Of a DNA stretch of 64,000 bases, positions 34,839 to 44,135 are shown one piece after another. The stretch comes from an uncultured Bacilli bacterium (lineage in GTDB: Bacteria; Bacillota_I; Bacilli_A; RF39; UBA660). The notes beneath the pieces are model-generated. The model was not told the DNA's origin, made no database searches, and saw only the letters and a program-made list of their open reading frames with translations. The stretch covers positions 1-64,000 of the forward strand of contig CAKOIQ010000003.1 of the NCBI GenBank assembly GCA_934086935.1, read 5' to 3'. Each line of letters begins with the position of its first letter. Position 1 is the stretch's first letter. A program made the position numbers and the translations under genes.

Positions 34839-36366
34839 ATTTAGTTTCTATTCTGGCAAATAATACTTCTGGAGAGTTTACTTTTACTCCTGGTAATAAT
34901 TTACCATATGTTAAATCATCGAATGTGGTAAATTCAGTATTAATTTGTTTTAAAGCTTTTTCAGCAGATGTTGGAATATATGCCTTTAATAATATAGAAG
35001 AAATTCTTAATCCTTCTAATAGATTGTATAACACTGTTCCTAATCTTTCTTTTTTTGTTTCATCTTTTGCTAGGGTCCATGGTGTTGTATCATCAATGTA
35101 TTTATTACATTTTGATAGTAAATCCATTATTTCAATAATTGCTTCATTTACTTTTAATTCATTCATTTTTCTAGTTACAATTTTTGGTAATTTATTAATT
35201 AAATTTATTAAATCTTCATCGATTTTTTCTGGTTTACTGTTTGGTTGAACTACACCATCAAAATATTTATTTAACATTGAAATTGTTCTATTTAATAGAT
35301 TACCATAGTTATTTGCTAAATCAGAGTTGGTTCTTGCAACTAATAATTCTTCAGAAAAGTTACCATCATTTCCAAAAGGAACTTCTCTTAAAGCATAGTA
35401 TCTTACTGCATCAACTCCATAATCTTCGATATATTCTCTTGGATCTTTATAGTTTCCTAGTGATTTAGAAATCTTACCTCCATTAATTATTAACCAACCA
35501 TGGCCAAATACTTTTTTAGGCAGTTCTAATCCTAGTGCCATTAAAATGCATGGCCAAATAATAGTATGAAATCTGATTATTTCTTTTCCTACTAAGTGTA
35601 AATCAGCTGGCCAATATTTTTTGAACTTGGTATCATCATCACTCATGTATCCTAAAGACGTAATATAGTTAGTTAAAGCATCAATCCAAACATAAATTAC
35701 ATGATTAGGGTCAAAATCTACTGGTATACCCCATTTGAATGAAGTTCTTGAAACACATAAATCTTCTAAACCAGGTTTAATAAAGTTATTAATCATTTCA
35801 TTTTTTCTAGATGTTGGTTGAATAAAATCTGGGTGTTGTTCTAGGAAGTTTTCTAAATTTTGTTGGTATTTTGATAATTTAAAGAAATATGCTTCTTCAG
35901 ATACCTCTTTTACTTCTCTACCACAGTCAGGACACATTCCATCTACAAGTTGTGTTTCAGTCCAGAAAGATTCACAAGGAGTACAATATAAGCCTTTGTA
36001 TTCACTTTTATAGATATCTCCTTGATCATATAATTTTTTAAATATTTTTTGAACAGCTGTTTCGTGATTTTTGTCCGTTGTTCTGATGAAATAATCATAA
36101 CTAATTCCTAAAGATTTCCATAATTCTTTTGCATTGTCAACTATTTCATCTACATATTGTTTAGGTGTCTTACCCACTTCTTTTGCTTTTAACTCGATTT
36201 TTTGACCATGTTCGTCTGTTCCTGTTTGAAAAAAGACATCGTATCCTTCTAATCTTTTGAATCTTGCTATGGCATCGGCAATTATTGTTGTATAACAATG
36301 ACCAATATGAAAATTAGCACTTGGATAATAAATTGGAGTTGTTAAATAGTATTTTTTCTTTTCCAT
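34837..36366 (-). CDS. metG: Methionyl-tRNA synthetase
   Basis: A class I synthetase that charges tRNA-Met. It has HIGH as FHIGH, a four-Cys zinc knuckle (CTPCE...CPDCG), KMSKS as KISKSLGN, and an anticodon-binding helical domain. It is 509 residues and lacks the C-terminal Trbp111-like tRNA-binding domain of Bacillus MetS. The start is the ATG at 36366 after AAAGGA, ten codons into the open frame. A T-box leader with an AUG specifier controls it. Confidence 0.97.
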   Translation of the reverse strand: MEKKKYYLTTPIYYPSANFHIGHCYTTIIADAIARFKRLEGYDVFFQTGTDEHGQKIELKAKEVGKTPKQYVDEIVDNAKELWKSLGISYDYFIRTTDKNHETAVQKIFKKLYDQGDIYKSEYKGLYCTPCESFWTETQLVDGMCPDCGREVKEVSEEAYFFKLSKYQQNLENFLEQHPDFIQPTSRKNEMINNFIKPGLEDLCVSRTSFKWGIPVDFDPNHVIYVWIDALTNYITSLGYMSDDDTKFKKYWPADLHLVGKEIIRFHTIIWPCILMALGLELPKKVFGHGWLIINGGKISKSLGNYKDPREYIEDYGVDAVRYYALREVPFGNDGNFSEELLVARTNSDLANNYGNLLNRTISMLNKYFDGVVQPNSKPEKIDEDLINLINKLPKIVTRKMNELKVNEAIIEIMDLLSKCNKYIDDTTPWTLAKDETKKERLGTVLYNLLEGLRISSILLKAYIPTSAEKALKQINTEFTTFDDLTYGKLLPGVKVNSPEVLFARIETK

Positions 36367-36582
36367 TTCGTATTCCTTTCTAATAAAAAAATTCATAAAC
36401 TAAAGGACGACTTATGGCCGTGGTACCACCTTAATTCATGAATTTCATGCACTTATATCTTAACGCGATTATTACGTTTGAACTCCGGAACCATGTTCAT
36501 TATCAATAAATAATTCTCTCTCACCAAGTAAGAACTCTCTTTGTATTTACTAAATAATTACTCTTTCCTTCTTCGTTCAATA
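36367..36582 (-). promoter_or_regulatory. T-box riboswitch of metG
   Basis: The minus-strand leader carries the T-box AAGGTGGTACCACGG (36418-36432). A Stem I region has GGTGAGAGAGAA, then GAACATGGTTCCGGA, with AUG as the specifier codon (36492-36494). A terminator arm pair (AAATTCATgAA at 36435-36445, TTtATGAATTT then U-run at 36384-36400) competes with the antiterminator. Uncharged tRNA-Met should stabilise the antiterminator and turn metG on. Confidence 0.92.
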
Positions 36583-36588
36583 TAGTTC

Positions 36589-36617
36589 ATTCTAACATAA
36601 TATATTGATTTTATCAA
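36589..36617 (-). promoter_or_regulatory. Promoter of the metG T-box transcript
   Basis: On the minus strand TTGATA, 17 bases, TAGAAT, with TGT before the -10. It overlaps the last codon of spoVT. Confidence 0.7.
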
Positions 36618-37018
36618 GAATAATCAAAATATGAAGATATTATTCGAGATATTAATTTAAGAAATTTTTGATTTTCAGCGCTATTTTCGATATATATTTT
36701 TACTTTTCCAATTTCAATTGAATTCATTATTATTTCAGTTTCAATAAAATGATTACTTGGACTTATTGAAATAATCTTTTTATTTCGATCGGTTATTTCT
36801 ATTCCATACTTATATATTTCATTTATATATTCCGCGATTGACTTGATGTAATTGTAGTAATTTTCTAAATATGAATATTTAGATATAAATATTTTTGAAT
36901 CGTCTGAAGTAATCATTATATTTTCATTTTCTTGGATTTTTAACTTGTGTCTTACTTCTTTAGGAATTACTATTCTTCCTAATTCATCTATTTTTCTTAT
37001 ATAATTATTTGTTTTCAC
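36614..37018 (-). CDS. spoVT: Transition-state/sporulation regulator SpoVT
   Basis: A 134-residue AbrB-family regulator. The N-terminal swapped-hairpin DNA-binding domain (NYIRKIDELGRIVIPKEVRHKLKI, about 3-28) is followed by a GAF-like C-terminal domain (about 55-134), which distinguishes SpoVT from the short AbrB. In Bacillus it controls forespore genes of sigma-G. The start is probably GTG at 37018 (MKTNNYIRKID), matching the family. Another GTG lies three codons upstream and the ribosome binding site is weak. It lies next to mfd as in Bacillus. Confidence 0.9.
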   Translation of the reverse strand: MKTNNYIRKIDELGRIVIPKEVRHKLKIQENENIMITSDDSKIFISKYSYLENYYNYIKSIAEYINEIYKYGIEITDRNKKIISISPSNHFIETEIIMNSIEIGKVKIYIENSAENQKFLKLISRIISSYFDYS

Positions 37019-37056
37019 ATATACCACTAAATCTAGTGTGGAAAATAATTTTCTTT

Positions 37057-40000
37057 TTATTCCATATCAGATATGATTTCTTGCAAAAGATCAACTAAAT
37101 AATAGATGTAATGCTTTTCTAAGTTAATTATTGGTAAATTAATGATTATTCTTTTTGCCATGTATTTTAGTTTAAATTTTGGATTAATATTATATAATTT
37201 TAAGAATAATTTTTCTCCATTGATTTTTGAAGATATATCTTCTGGTAAAGAAAACTCTATGTAAGTTTTGGTTTGTATAATATTCTTAATTTTTAATTTA
37301 AAAGCTAATTTTTCGAACCATTCTTCGTACATGTATATTTCAAGTTTATCATTAATTTTACCAAATCTGTCTTCTATTTCAGCTTTAATTTTGGTTAATG
37401 TTGTATAGTCTTTTATTGAGTTTATTAACTGATGTATTTCTATTCTTACGCTTTCATCAGATACGTATGTTTCATCAATGTGTGTATCGATATCTATAAG
37501 TGATGTATCGCTTTCATCTTCTACTTTAGGAATTCCTTTTATTTCATTTAAAGTTTCTTCAATCATTTTTGTATAAAGTTCTATTCCTACTGAATCAATA
37601 AATCCAGCTTGTTCACTACCTAAAAGATCACCTGCTCCTCTAATTGATAAATCTCTCATAGCTATTTTATAGCCACTACCTAACTCGGTAAACTCTTTTA
37701 TAGCATTTAATCTTTTAACAGCTATTTCATTAAGTATCTTTGAATTGTTGTATGTTAGATATGCATAGGCAATTTTATTAGTTCTTCCAACTCTACCTCT
37801 TAATTGGTATAACTGACTCAACCCATAATTTTGAGCATCAATTATAATTAATGTATTTACGTTAGATATATCTATTCCAGTTTCTATAATTGTTGTACAT
37901 ACTAAAATATCATATTTTTTATCAATAAAATCTTCAATTATTTTTTCTAATTCTTGTTTACTCATTTGACCATGGGCATAGCAAATTTTAGCATCTGGTA
38001 CTAATTTTGATAATTTTGATGTTTCTTGTTCTATTTTAGAAACATTATTATATAAATAAAATACTTGTCCATTTCTGGATAATTCTTTGTATATTGCTTC
38101 CTTAATTAATTCATTATTTTCTTCAACAACATAAGTTTGAACTGGGTAACGATCTTCTGGTGCTGTGTCTAATATAGATAGATCTTTTAAACCTGACATC
38201 GCCATTTTAAGTGTTCTTGGAATGGGTGTAGCTGATAATGTTAAAACATTTACGTTTTTACTCATTTCTTTGATTTTTTCTTTTTGAGTTACACCAAATC
38301 TCTGCTCTTCATCGACAACTAATAATCCTAATTTTTTATATTCGATTTTTTCATTAAATAACTTATGAGTTCCAAAGATTAAATCTATTTTACCTTCTTT
38401 AAGATCATTTACAATTTTGTTAAATTCTTTAGTTGTTGTAAATCTATTTGTTATCGCAATATTAATTGGAAAATCTTTAAATCTTTTTAAAGCATTGCTG
38501 TATTGCTGTTTTGACAAAATTGTAGTTGGACATAGATATGCGACTTGGTAACCATTCATTATTGTATTAAATATCGCTCTAAATGCTACTTCGGTTTTAC
38601 CAAATCCTACATCTCCACATAATAATCTATCCATTGGTTTATCTGATTTTAGATCATTAAGAATATCATCAATACATCTCAATTGATCACGTGTTTCAGT
38701 ATATTCAAACTTATCAGCAAAAATTAAGTCTTCGGGATATTGAATATATTTTGGACTTTTTAGTTTTGAACGTTCTGCATATAATTTTAATAATTCTTCG
38801 GAAATATCTTTAATTTTTGATTTAACTGCTCTTTTTGTTTTTTCCCAAGAAGTAGAATTTAGGTGATTAATTTTAGGCGCGGTACTTCCAGCATCTGAAT
38901 ATTTATATATTGTATTTATTTTTTCTACTGGAATATATACTTTATCATTTCCAGCATATTTAATTAAAATATAGTCTTTTTCGAAAGAATTTTTATTTAA
39001 TGTAATTACTCCTCCATAGATACCAATACCATGGGCTGCATGAACAACATAATCTCCAATTTTAATATCATTAAAATCTTTAATTTTACGGCCAATTTTA
39101 ACGGGATTATGATATCTTATGCTTGTTTCATTGTTTGAATCTATATCATAATCTGTGATAACAATATATTTATCAATAATGAATCCTTGGTTTATTCTTT
39201 CATTTATAAAATATATTTTATTTGCTTCATACGTTGTTCCGGTTGAAAAATGAAAAATTTTCTTTAAATATTCTTTTAAATTTTTGTTTTTAATAGCAAA
39301 CAGTGTAGATTTTTTAGAATCGCGATGAGAAATAAAAAATTCCAAATTTTCAAAATTTGATTTAAAATTATCTATTGTTTGAGATTTAACATCTAAATAA
39401 CCAGAAATATTAAATGAAGCTAAATTAACTTCGTTTTTAATGTTGAATTCTGACAAGCTATACATATATTTGTAATTAGAATCAATTTCTTTTTCTATTT
39501 TATAATTAAAGATTTGTTCTTCTAATTCTTGATTAGCTTTTTCAATTAATTCAGGATTAATTTTAATAACAGTTGGTTCGTCTAATAGATTGTATAAAGA
39601 AGTATTATCGCTTGATAAAATTTCTTTATATGGTAAAATTTGAATGTTTGTAATTTCTTTGATTGTAAGCTGACTTTCGGCATCAAATTCTTTTATTTTT
39701 TCGATATCATTGCCAAATAATTCAATTCTGATTGGATTTTCACAATTATATGGAAATAAATCAATAACAAATCCTCTTACAGAATATTCACCTGATGAGG
39801 TTACAATAGATGTTTTTGTATAACCGAATTGATAAAGTAATTCTTCTAAATTTTCTCTATTTATAGTTGTATTAGATTTTAAATCTATCTTTAATTTATC
39901 GATACTTTTGGAATTAGGTACAAAACGTAAAAAACCAGTTAAATTGGCAATAATTATTTTTTGCCCTGGTTCATTTATTTTATTTAAGGTTTCTAAACGT

Positions 40001-40257
40001 TTAATCTTTAAATCTGGAGATACAGCAATAGCAACAGATGTTAAAAATTCATCCATTGGAAAAAGGAAGACATTATCTTTATATGTCTTCAAATTATTAT
40101 AATATTTAGTGGCTTCAAAAAGAGAACTTGTTAAAACAACTATGTTATTATTAGATTTATTGCTTAAATAATTTATATATAGTGTCTTTAATTCATCAGT
40201 TAATCCACTAATATTATTTGTTTTAAATTGATCAAAAATGTTTGATAAAAATTTCAT
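37057..40257 (-). CDS. mfd: Transcription-repair coupling factor
   Basis: Mfd removes stalled RNA polymerase at lesions and recruits UvrA. The 1066-residue protein shows, in order, the UvrB-like domains, the CarD-like RNA-polymerase interaction domain (KIGDYVVHAAHGIGIYGG; KVYIPVEKI), RecG-like helicase motifs (CGDVGFGKTEVAFRA, VVDEEQRFGV, LSATPIPRTL, GRVGRTNKIAYAY) and the C-terminal TRCF domain. It begins one base after the pth stop, with AGGT upstream. Confidence 0.97.
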   Translation of the reverse strand: MKFLSNIFDQFKTNNISGLTDELKTLYINYLSNKSNNNIVVLTSSLFEATKYYNNLKTYKDNVFLFPMDEFLTSVAIAVSPDLKIKRLETLNKINEPGQKIIIANLTGFLRFVPNSKSIDKLKIDLKSNTTINRENLEELLYQFGYTKTSIVTSSGEYSVRGFVIDLFPYNCENPIRIELFGNDIEKIKEFDAESQLTIKEITNIQILPYKEILSSDNTSLYNLLDEPTVIKINPELIEKANQELEEQIFNYKIEKEIDSNYKYMYSLSEFNIKNEVNLASFNISGYLDVKSQTIDNFKSNFENLEFFISHRDSKKSTLFAIKNKNLKEYLKKIFHFSTGTTYEANKIYFINERINQGFIIDKYIVITDYDIDSNNETSIRYHNPVKIGRKIKDFNDIKIGDYVVHAAHGIGIYGGVITLNKNSFEKDYILIKYAGNDKVYIPVEKINTIYKYSDAGSTAPKINHLNSTSWEKTKRAVKSKIKDISEELLKLYAERSKLKSPKYIQYPEDLIFADKFEYTETRDQLRCIDDILNDLKSDKPMDRLLCGDVGFGKTEVAFRAIFNTIMNGYQVAYLCPTTILSKQQYSNALKRFKDFPINIAITNRFTTTKEFNKIVNDLKEGKIDLIFGTHKLFNEKIEYKKLGLLVVDEEQRFGVTQKEKIKEMSKNVNVLTLSATPIPRTLKMAMSGLKDLSILDTAPEDRYPVQTYVVEENNELIKEAIYKELSRNGQVFYLYNNVSKIEQETSKLSKLVPDAKICYAHGQMSKQELEKIIEDFIDKKYDILVCTTIIETGIDISNVNTLIIIDAQNYGLSQLYQLRGRVGRTNKIAYAYLTYNNSKILNEIAVKRLNAIKEFTELGSGYKIAMRDLSIRGAGDLLGSEQAGFIDSVGIELYTKMIEETLNEIKGIPKVEDESDTSLIDIDTHIDETYVSDESVRIEIHQLINSIKDYTTLTKIKAEIEDRFGKINDKLEIYMYEEWFEKLAFKLKIKNIIQTKTYIEFSLPEDISSKINGEKLFLKLYNINPKFKLKYMAKRIIINLPIINLEKHYIYYLVDLLQEIISDME

Positions 40258-40258
40258 T

Positions 40259-40804
40259 TTAATTATACCTATTCATTAATATTTCTATTTTAGTATTATT
40301 TATAAAGTCAGTAATTATTTGATTATACATATTCATATTATTTTTTAATATTTCTAAATCTGATTTAGGAAATTTACCAAGTACAAATTCTATTGTGTCA
40401 TTTGTAGGTTTAGAAATACCAATTTTCAATCTCAAGAATTCATCTGTTTTGATATTTTTAATAATATCTTTAATACCATTATGACCACCGGCAGAACTTT
40501 TAAGTTTTAATCTTACTTTACCAATATCTAAATCCATATCATCTTGAATAACTAATAAATCTTTTTTGTCTATTTTATAATAATTTAGATAGTATTGGAC
40601 AGCTTGACCAGATAAATTCATATAAGTTGTTGGTTTAATAAATAATACGTTTTCATTATTAATTGTCTGTTTTAATACATATGCTAATGATTCTTTTTTC
40701 CAATTATCACTATTTACAAAGTTATCTATAATCATATAACCAATGTTGTGTCTTGTATTTTCATATTCTTTTCCAGGATTACCTAATCCAACTATTAATT
40801 TCAT
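40259..40804 (-). CDS. pth: Peptidyl-tRNA hydrolase
   Basis: Pth cleaves peptidyl-tRNAs released prematurely from ribosomes. It has MKLIVGLGNPGKEYENTRHNIGY with catalytic His (TRHN), FIKPTTYMNLSG and VIQDDMDLDIGKVRLK, and the SAGGHNGIKDI loop. It is 181 residues from the ATG at 40804, preceded by GAGGTG. The earlier GTG is part of that site. Linkage to mfd and spoVT is typical of Bacilli. Confidence 0.96.
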   Translation of the reverse strand: MKLIVGLGNPGKEYENTRHNIGYMIIDNFVNSDNWKKESLAYVLKQTINNENVLFIKPTTYMNLSGQAVQYYLNYYKIDKKDLLVIQDDMDLDIGKVRLKLKSSAGGHNGIKDIIKNIKTDEFLRLKIGISKPTNDTIEFVLGKFPKSDLEILKNNMNMYNQIITDFINNTKIEILMNRYN

Positions 40805-40808
40805 ATTA

Positions 40809-41495
40809 CTATTCACCTCTGTAATTTTTTGTTAATAATGGTGGTAAGATTTTTAAATCATCTTTACCATTTTTCATTGCTTCTACTAATATTATAGAAC
40901 AATTTTTATCAAAGTCATCATAAGCACATTCAATTCTTTTAATTCCAAAATTATATTTTTTTAAATAATTCACTAATTCTATGAATCGATCAGGTCGATA
41001 AACTATGTTTAATTTTCCTTTTGATTTCAATAATTTTGAAGAAATTTTAATTATTTCTTCTAAGGTAATTTTAATTTCGTGTCTTGCAATTGATTTAATA
41101 ATATTATCATTTATATTCGATGTCTCATTATATTTAAAATATGGAGGATTACAAGTTATAATGTCAAAAGTTGATGGAGAAAAATAATTTTGCCAATTTT
41201 TAATATCATCGTTTATTAAAGAAATATTTGTTATATTATTTATATTTATGGATTCTTTAGCTAGATTGTATACTTCATTTTGAATTTCAATACAAGAAAT
41301 TGATGAAATATTTTTTGATAAAATAATTGGTAACGGAGCATTGCCCGTACATAAATCTAATAATTTTTTATCAGTATAGTTTATATTTACAAAATCTGCT
41401 AATAAAATTGAGTCTAAAGAAAACTTAAAAAAAGATGGATTTTGTACAATTTTATATCCATAATCTAATAAATCATTAACAACATTCGGTTCCAT
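40809..41495 (-). CDS. tRNA1(Val) (adenine37-N6)-methyltransferase-like protein (YabB)
   Basis: A 228-residue SAM-dependent methyltransferase of the TrmN6/YabB family. It has motif I LLDLCTGNAPLPIIL and motif IV CNPPYFK (adenine-N6 or glutamine methylase type), and begins with the family FKFSLDSILLADF. It likely modifies A37 of a tRNA. It overlaps ricT by 20 bases, in the holB-ricT-yabB order of Bacillus. Confidence 0.9.
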   Translation of the reverse strand: MEPNVVNDLLDYGYKIVQNPSFFKFSLDSILLADFVNINYTDKKLLDLCTGNAPLPIILSKNISSISCIEIQNEVYNLAKESININNITNISLINDDIKNWQNYFSPSTFDIITCNPPYFKYNETSNINDNIIKSIARHEIKITLEEIIKISSKLLKSKGKLNIVYRPDRFIELVNYLKKYNFGIKRIECAYDDFDKNCSIILVEAMKNGKDDLKILPPLLTKNYRGE

Positions 41496-42255
41496 CTTGA
41501 TTAAATTCCTTTAATTCATCGTCGACTTGTAAAGTGTATGTTCCTTTTAAAATGTTTAATGAAACAACTTTATATGTTTTACCATTATATTCTTTTTGTG
41601 AACCAACTGATGGTAATTTTTTCTTGCAACAACTATAGGTTTCGTCTTCATAAGAAAGACAGCAAAGTAATCTTCCACATGAGCCATTTATTTTTGATGG
41701 ATTAAGTGCGATATTTTGATTTTTTGCCATATTTATTGTTATTGTTTCTAATTTATTTAAAAATAAATTGCAACATAATGGTCTTCCACATGGGCCAAGT
41801 CCACCAATTTCTTTTGCTTTATCCCTTACACCAATTTGATGAAGATCAATCCTTGCTTTGTACTTTGCAGCTAATAATTTAACTAATTCTCTAAAATCAA
41901 TTCTTTCATCCGCTATAAAATTGATTATTAATTGTTTGTGATCAAATGTAAATGATGCTTCAACAAATTGCATTTCTAAATTAAGTGAGTCAGACATTTT
42001 TTTTGCTTCTACCAATACTTCTTTGGCTTCTTTTAAAGATTTAAGATATTTTTTATAATCTTCGTTACTAGCTTTACGAAGAATATTTTTTTGGGGTGTT
42101 TCTTTACTTTCAGGTTCAATAAAAGCTACTTTACCATATTGTTCTCCCTTTTCGGTTTCAACAATTACATAATCGTTTAAATTTATTTCAACATTATTTT
42201 TGTTAAAATAATAACTTTTACCATTTTCTTTAAATATAATTCCACATACTTCCAT
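41476..42255 (-). CDS. ricT: PSP1-family RicT (YaaT)
   Basis: A 259-residue PSP1 protein. RicT joins RicA and RicF (YmcA, YlbF) in an Fe-S-containing complex that directs RNase Y and supports competence and sporulation. The cysteine clusters GPCGRPLCC and NGSCGRLLCC, ligands of the cluster, are intact, with two more Cys further on (YSCCKKK). The C-terminal half lies over the start of yabB. GAGG precedes the ATG. Confidence 0.95.
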   Translation of the reverse strand: MEVCGIIFKENGKSYYFNKNNVEINLNDYVIVETEKGEQYGKVAFIEPESKETPQKNILRKASNEDYKKYLKSLKEAKEVLVEAKKMSDSLNLEMQFVEASFTFDHKQLIINFIADERIDFRELVKLLAAKYKARIDLHQIGVRDKAKEIGGLGPCGRPLCCNLFLNKLETITINMAKNQNIALNPSKINGSCGRLLCCLSYEDETYSCCKKKLPSVGSQKEYNGKTYKVVSLNILKGTYTLQVDDELKEFNQDGTECC

Positions 42256-42257
42256 GT

Positions 42258-42986
42258 CTATTTCCTCATTTCTATAATCAATTTATCTATGCACATTTCA
42301 ACATTTGTATTTGCATTTAATTTATTAATTGTATCGTCTATTAATTTATAATGTTTAGTAATTAAAAAGTAATTACTTTGATTTATATTTTTATCTAAAA
42401 CTGTTTTTATTTCAGATAATTTATTTACTAGTTCAATTTTATCATATTTTAAAAAGTTTTGTTTTAATAAAATTGCCGTGTAATTATCACAATTTTGTAA
42501 TTTATAAAATGTGTCTATTAAATCATTGACTTCAGCTTGTAATGATGTTTCATAAATATTTTCAAACAATTCGCAACGACTTTTTATTGTATCCATAATT
42601 GAATTTATGCTATCAGTGATTAAAAATCCAATAACGTTGCTTGAAGGTTCTTCCAAAATCTTTAATAATTTATTTGCTGAAACTTGATTCATTTTTTCAG
42701 CATTGATGATGAAATATATTTTGTATGTATAATTAATAATTTTTGTAATTATAAAATTTTGAATATTTAAAATTTTGTTTTTATCGATATTATTATTTTC
42801 AGGTCTAACTACAAGCGTTGATAAATTGTTTTCCAATGAGGATGACGCTATTGTTTGAGTTTCTTTAAAAATTTCATATATATCATTCATTGTCTGTTCG
42901 CAATTATTTGTTTCAATCAAAAAAGCATGAGAAAGATTTTTCTCATTTATTCCAGATAATATAAATTGTTTTAATTTTTCATTCAT
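42258..42986 (-). CDS. holB: DNA polymerase III delta' subunit
   Basis: A 242-residue clamp-loader subunit. The order is SHAFLIETNN (family SHAYLF), KIYFIINAEKMNQVSANKLLKILEEPSSNVIGFLIT and TIKSRCELF (SRC motif of delta' and gamma). It has no Walker A, as expected for delta'. It is short, lacking most of the collar domain length seen in Bacillus (329 residues). RicT follows two bases after its stop. Confidence 0.9.
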   Translation of the reverse strand: MNEKLKQFILSGINEKNLSHAFLIETNNCEQTMNDIYEIFKETQTIASSSLENNLSTLVVRPENNNIDKNKILNIQNFIITKIINYTYKIYFIINAEKMNQVSANKLLKILEEPSSNVIGFLITDSINSIMDTIKSRCELFENIYETSLQAEVNDLIDTFYKLQNCDNYTAILLKQNFLKYDKIELVNKLSEIKTVLDKNINQSNYFLITKHYKLIDDTINKLNANTNVEMCIDKLIIEMRK

Positions 42987-42996
42987 ATTTGCCTCT

Positions 42997-43188
42997 TCAT
43001 AATAAGAAGAAGAAAGACAATGCTAATAATATTAGACCTGGGAATCCTAATAAAGTTACAATAATAACTGTATAATAATTTATTGGAACAAATATATTAA
43101 AACCTTTTAATAATAAATCGAGACCATAAATTATTAAAAATGCAAATGTTACTCTTTTTATTAACCATAATATAATTTTTTTTATCAT
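42997..43188 (-). CDS. bofA: BofA-like inhibitor of pro-sigma-K processing
   Basis: A 63-residue membrane protein with two helices ending GFPGLILLALSFFFLL, the hallmark C-terminus of BofA, which holds the SpoIVFB protease inactive until the forespore signal arrives. No clear Shine-Dalgarno precedes the ATG at 43188, so the start is uncertain. The position after recR matches Bacillus (recR-yaaL-bofA). It implies a sigma-K-type checkpoint. Confidence 0.8.
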   Translation of the reverse strand: MIKKIILWLIKRVTFAFLIIYGLDLLLKGFNIFVPINYYTVIIVTLLGFPGLILLALSFFFLL

Positions 43189-43215
43189 AGTAAATTATAT
43201 TATCTAATAATTATT

Positions 43216-43821
43216 TTATGCAATATTCTTTCTATCTTCAAATGCTCTTTCAAGTGTTAGGGAATCAAGATAATCCAATTCTGTTCCTACTGGTAATCCA
43301 TATGATAATCTAGATACTTTTACACTTGTTTTATCTTCTAATACTTTTTTAATATATTGTGTTGTTGTTTCACCTTCAATAGTTGGTTTTAATGCTATAA
43401 CCAATTCTATCTGATCATCTGAATTTTTACATCTTTTAATTAATGATGGAATATTAATATCATTTGGAGATATTCCATCAATTGGGGAAATTAAACCGTT
43501 TAATACATGGTATACACCATTATATTTACCCATTTTTTCAAAAGCAAATATACTTTTATAATCTTCGACAATACAGATTAAATTTTTATTTCTATAATCA
43601 TTATCACAAATATTGCAAATCTTTTCTGATGTTAAGTTGCCACATATTTCACATTGATGAAGATTTTTCTTTGCTGATATCATTGTGTTTGAAAATAAAT
43701 TTATATCTTCTTCTGAATAATCTAGTAATGATAAAGCAAGTCTTTCAGCGGTTTTTTCGCCGATTCCAGGTAGTTTTTTAAAATATTCTATTAATTCTTC
43801 TAATAATTTTGGGTATATCAT
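43216..43821 (-). CDS. recR: Recombination mediator RecR
   Basis: RecR forms a tetrameric DNA clamp that loads RecA with RecO and RecF. The 201-residue protein has a helix-hairpin-helix (KKLPGIGEKTAERLAL), a C4 zinc finger (CEICGNLTSEKICNIC), a Toprim domain (LICIVEDYKSIFAFEKMG, GVYHVLNGLISPIDG) and Walker-B-like terminal strands. It begins one base after ebfC, with only a weak ribosome binding site, so translation is probably coupled. Confidence 0.96.
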   Translation of the reverse strand: MIYPKLLEELIEYFKKLPGIGEKTAERLALSLLDYSEEDINLFSNTMISAKKNLHQCEICGNLTSEKICNICDNDYRNKNLICIVEDYKSIFAFEKMGKYNGVYHVLNGLISPIDGISPNDINIPSLIKRCKNSDDQIELVIALKPTIEGETTTQYIKKVLEDKTSVKVSRLSYGLPVGTELDYLDSLTLERAFEDRKNIA

Positions 43822-43822
43822 A

Positions 43823-44122
43823 CTACATCAAACCATTTAAGCCTTTAGCAAATGCACCTAATTTTGCTTCAGTTTCAGCGTTAATTTTCTTGTGGGCATC
43901 ATTAAAAGCAATTTTTATCATGTCTTCAAGAGCGTCAAAATCATCAGCATCTTTAATAACATCACGATTTATTTCTAATTTAACAATGTCTTTTTTTCCA
44001 TTCAATACTACAGTAAATCCTTCAGATTTTCCTTCAAATTCTGTATTATTAATTTCTTCTTGTTTTTTTTGGATGTCACGTTGCATTCTTTGTGCTTGTG
44101 CCATTAAATTTTGCATATTCAT
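43823..44122 (-). CDS. ebfC: Nucleoid-associated protein EbfC/YbaB family
   Basis: A 99-residue YbaB/EbfC protein (NMQNLMAQAQRMQRDIQKKQEE; FTVVLNGKKDIVKLEI) that binds DNA as a dimer. It sits between dnaX and recR, as in most bacteria. AAGGAG lies before the ATG. Confidence 0.95.
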   Translation of the reverse strand: MNMQNLMAQAQRMQRDIQKKQEEINNTEFEGKSEGFTVVLNGKKDIVKLEINRDVIKDADDFDALEDMIKIAFNDAHKKINAETEAKLGAFAKGLNGLM

Positions 44123-44135
44123 ATTTCATTCTCCT

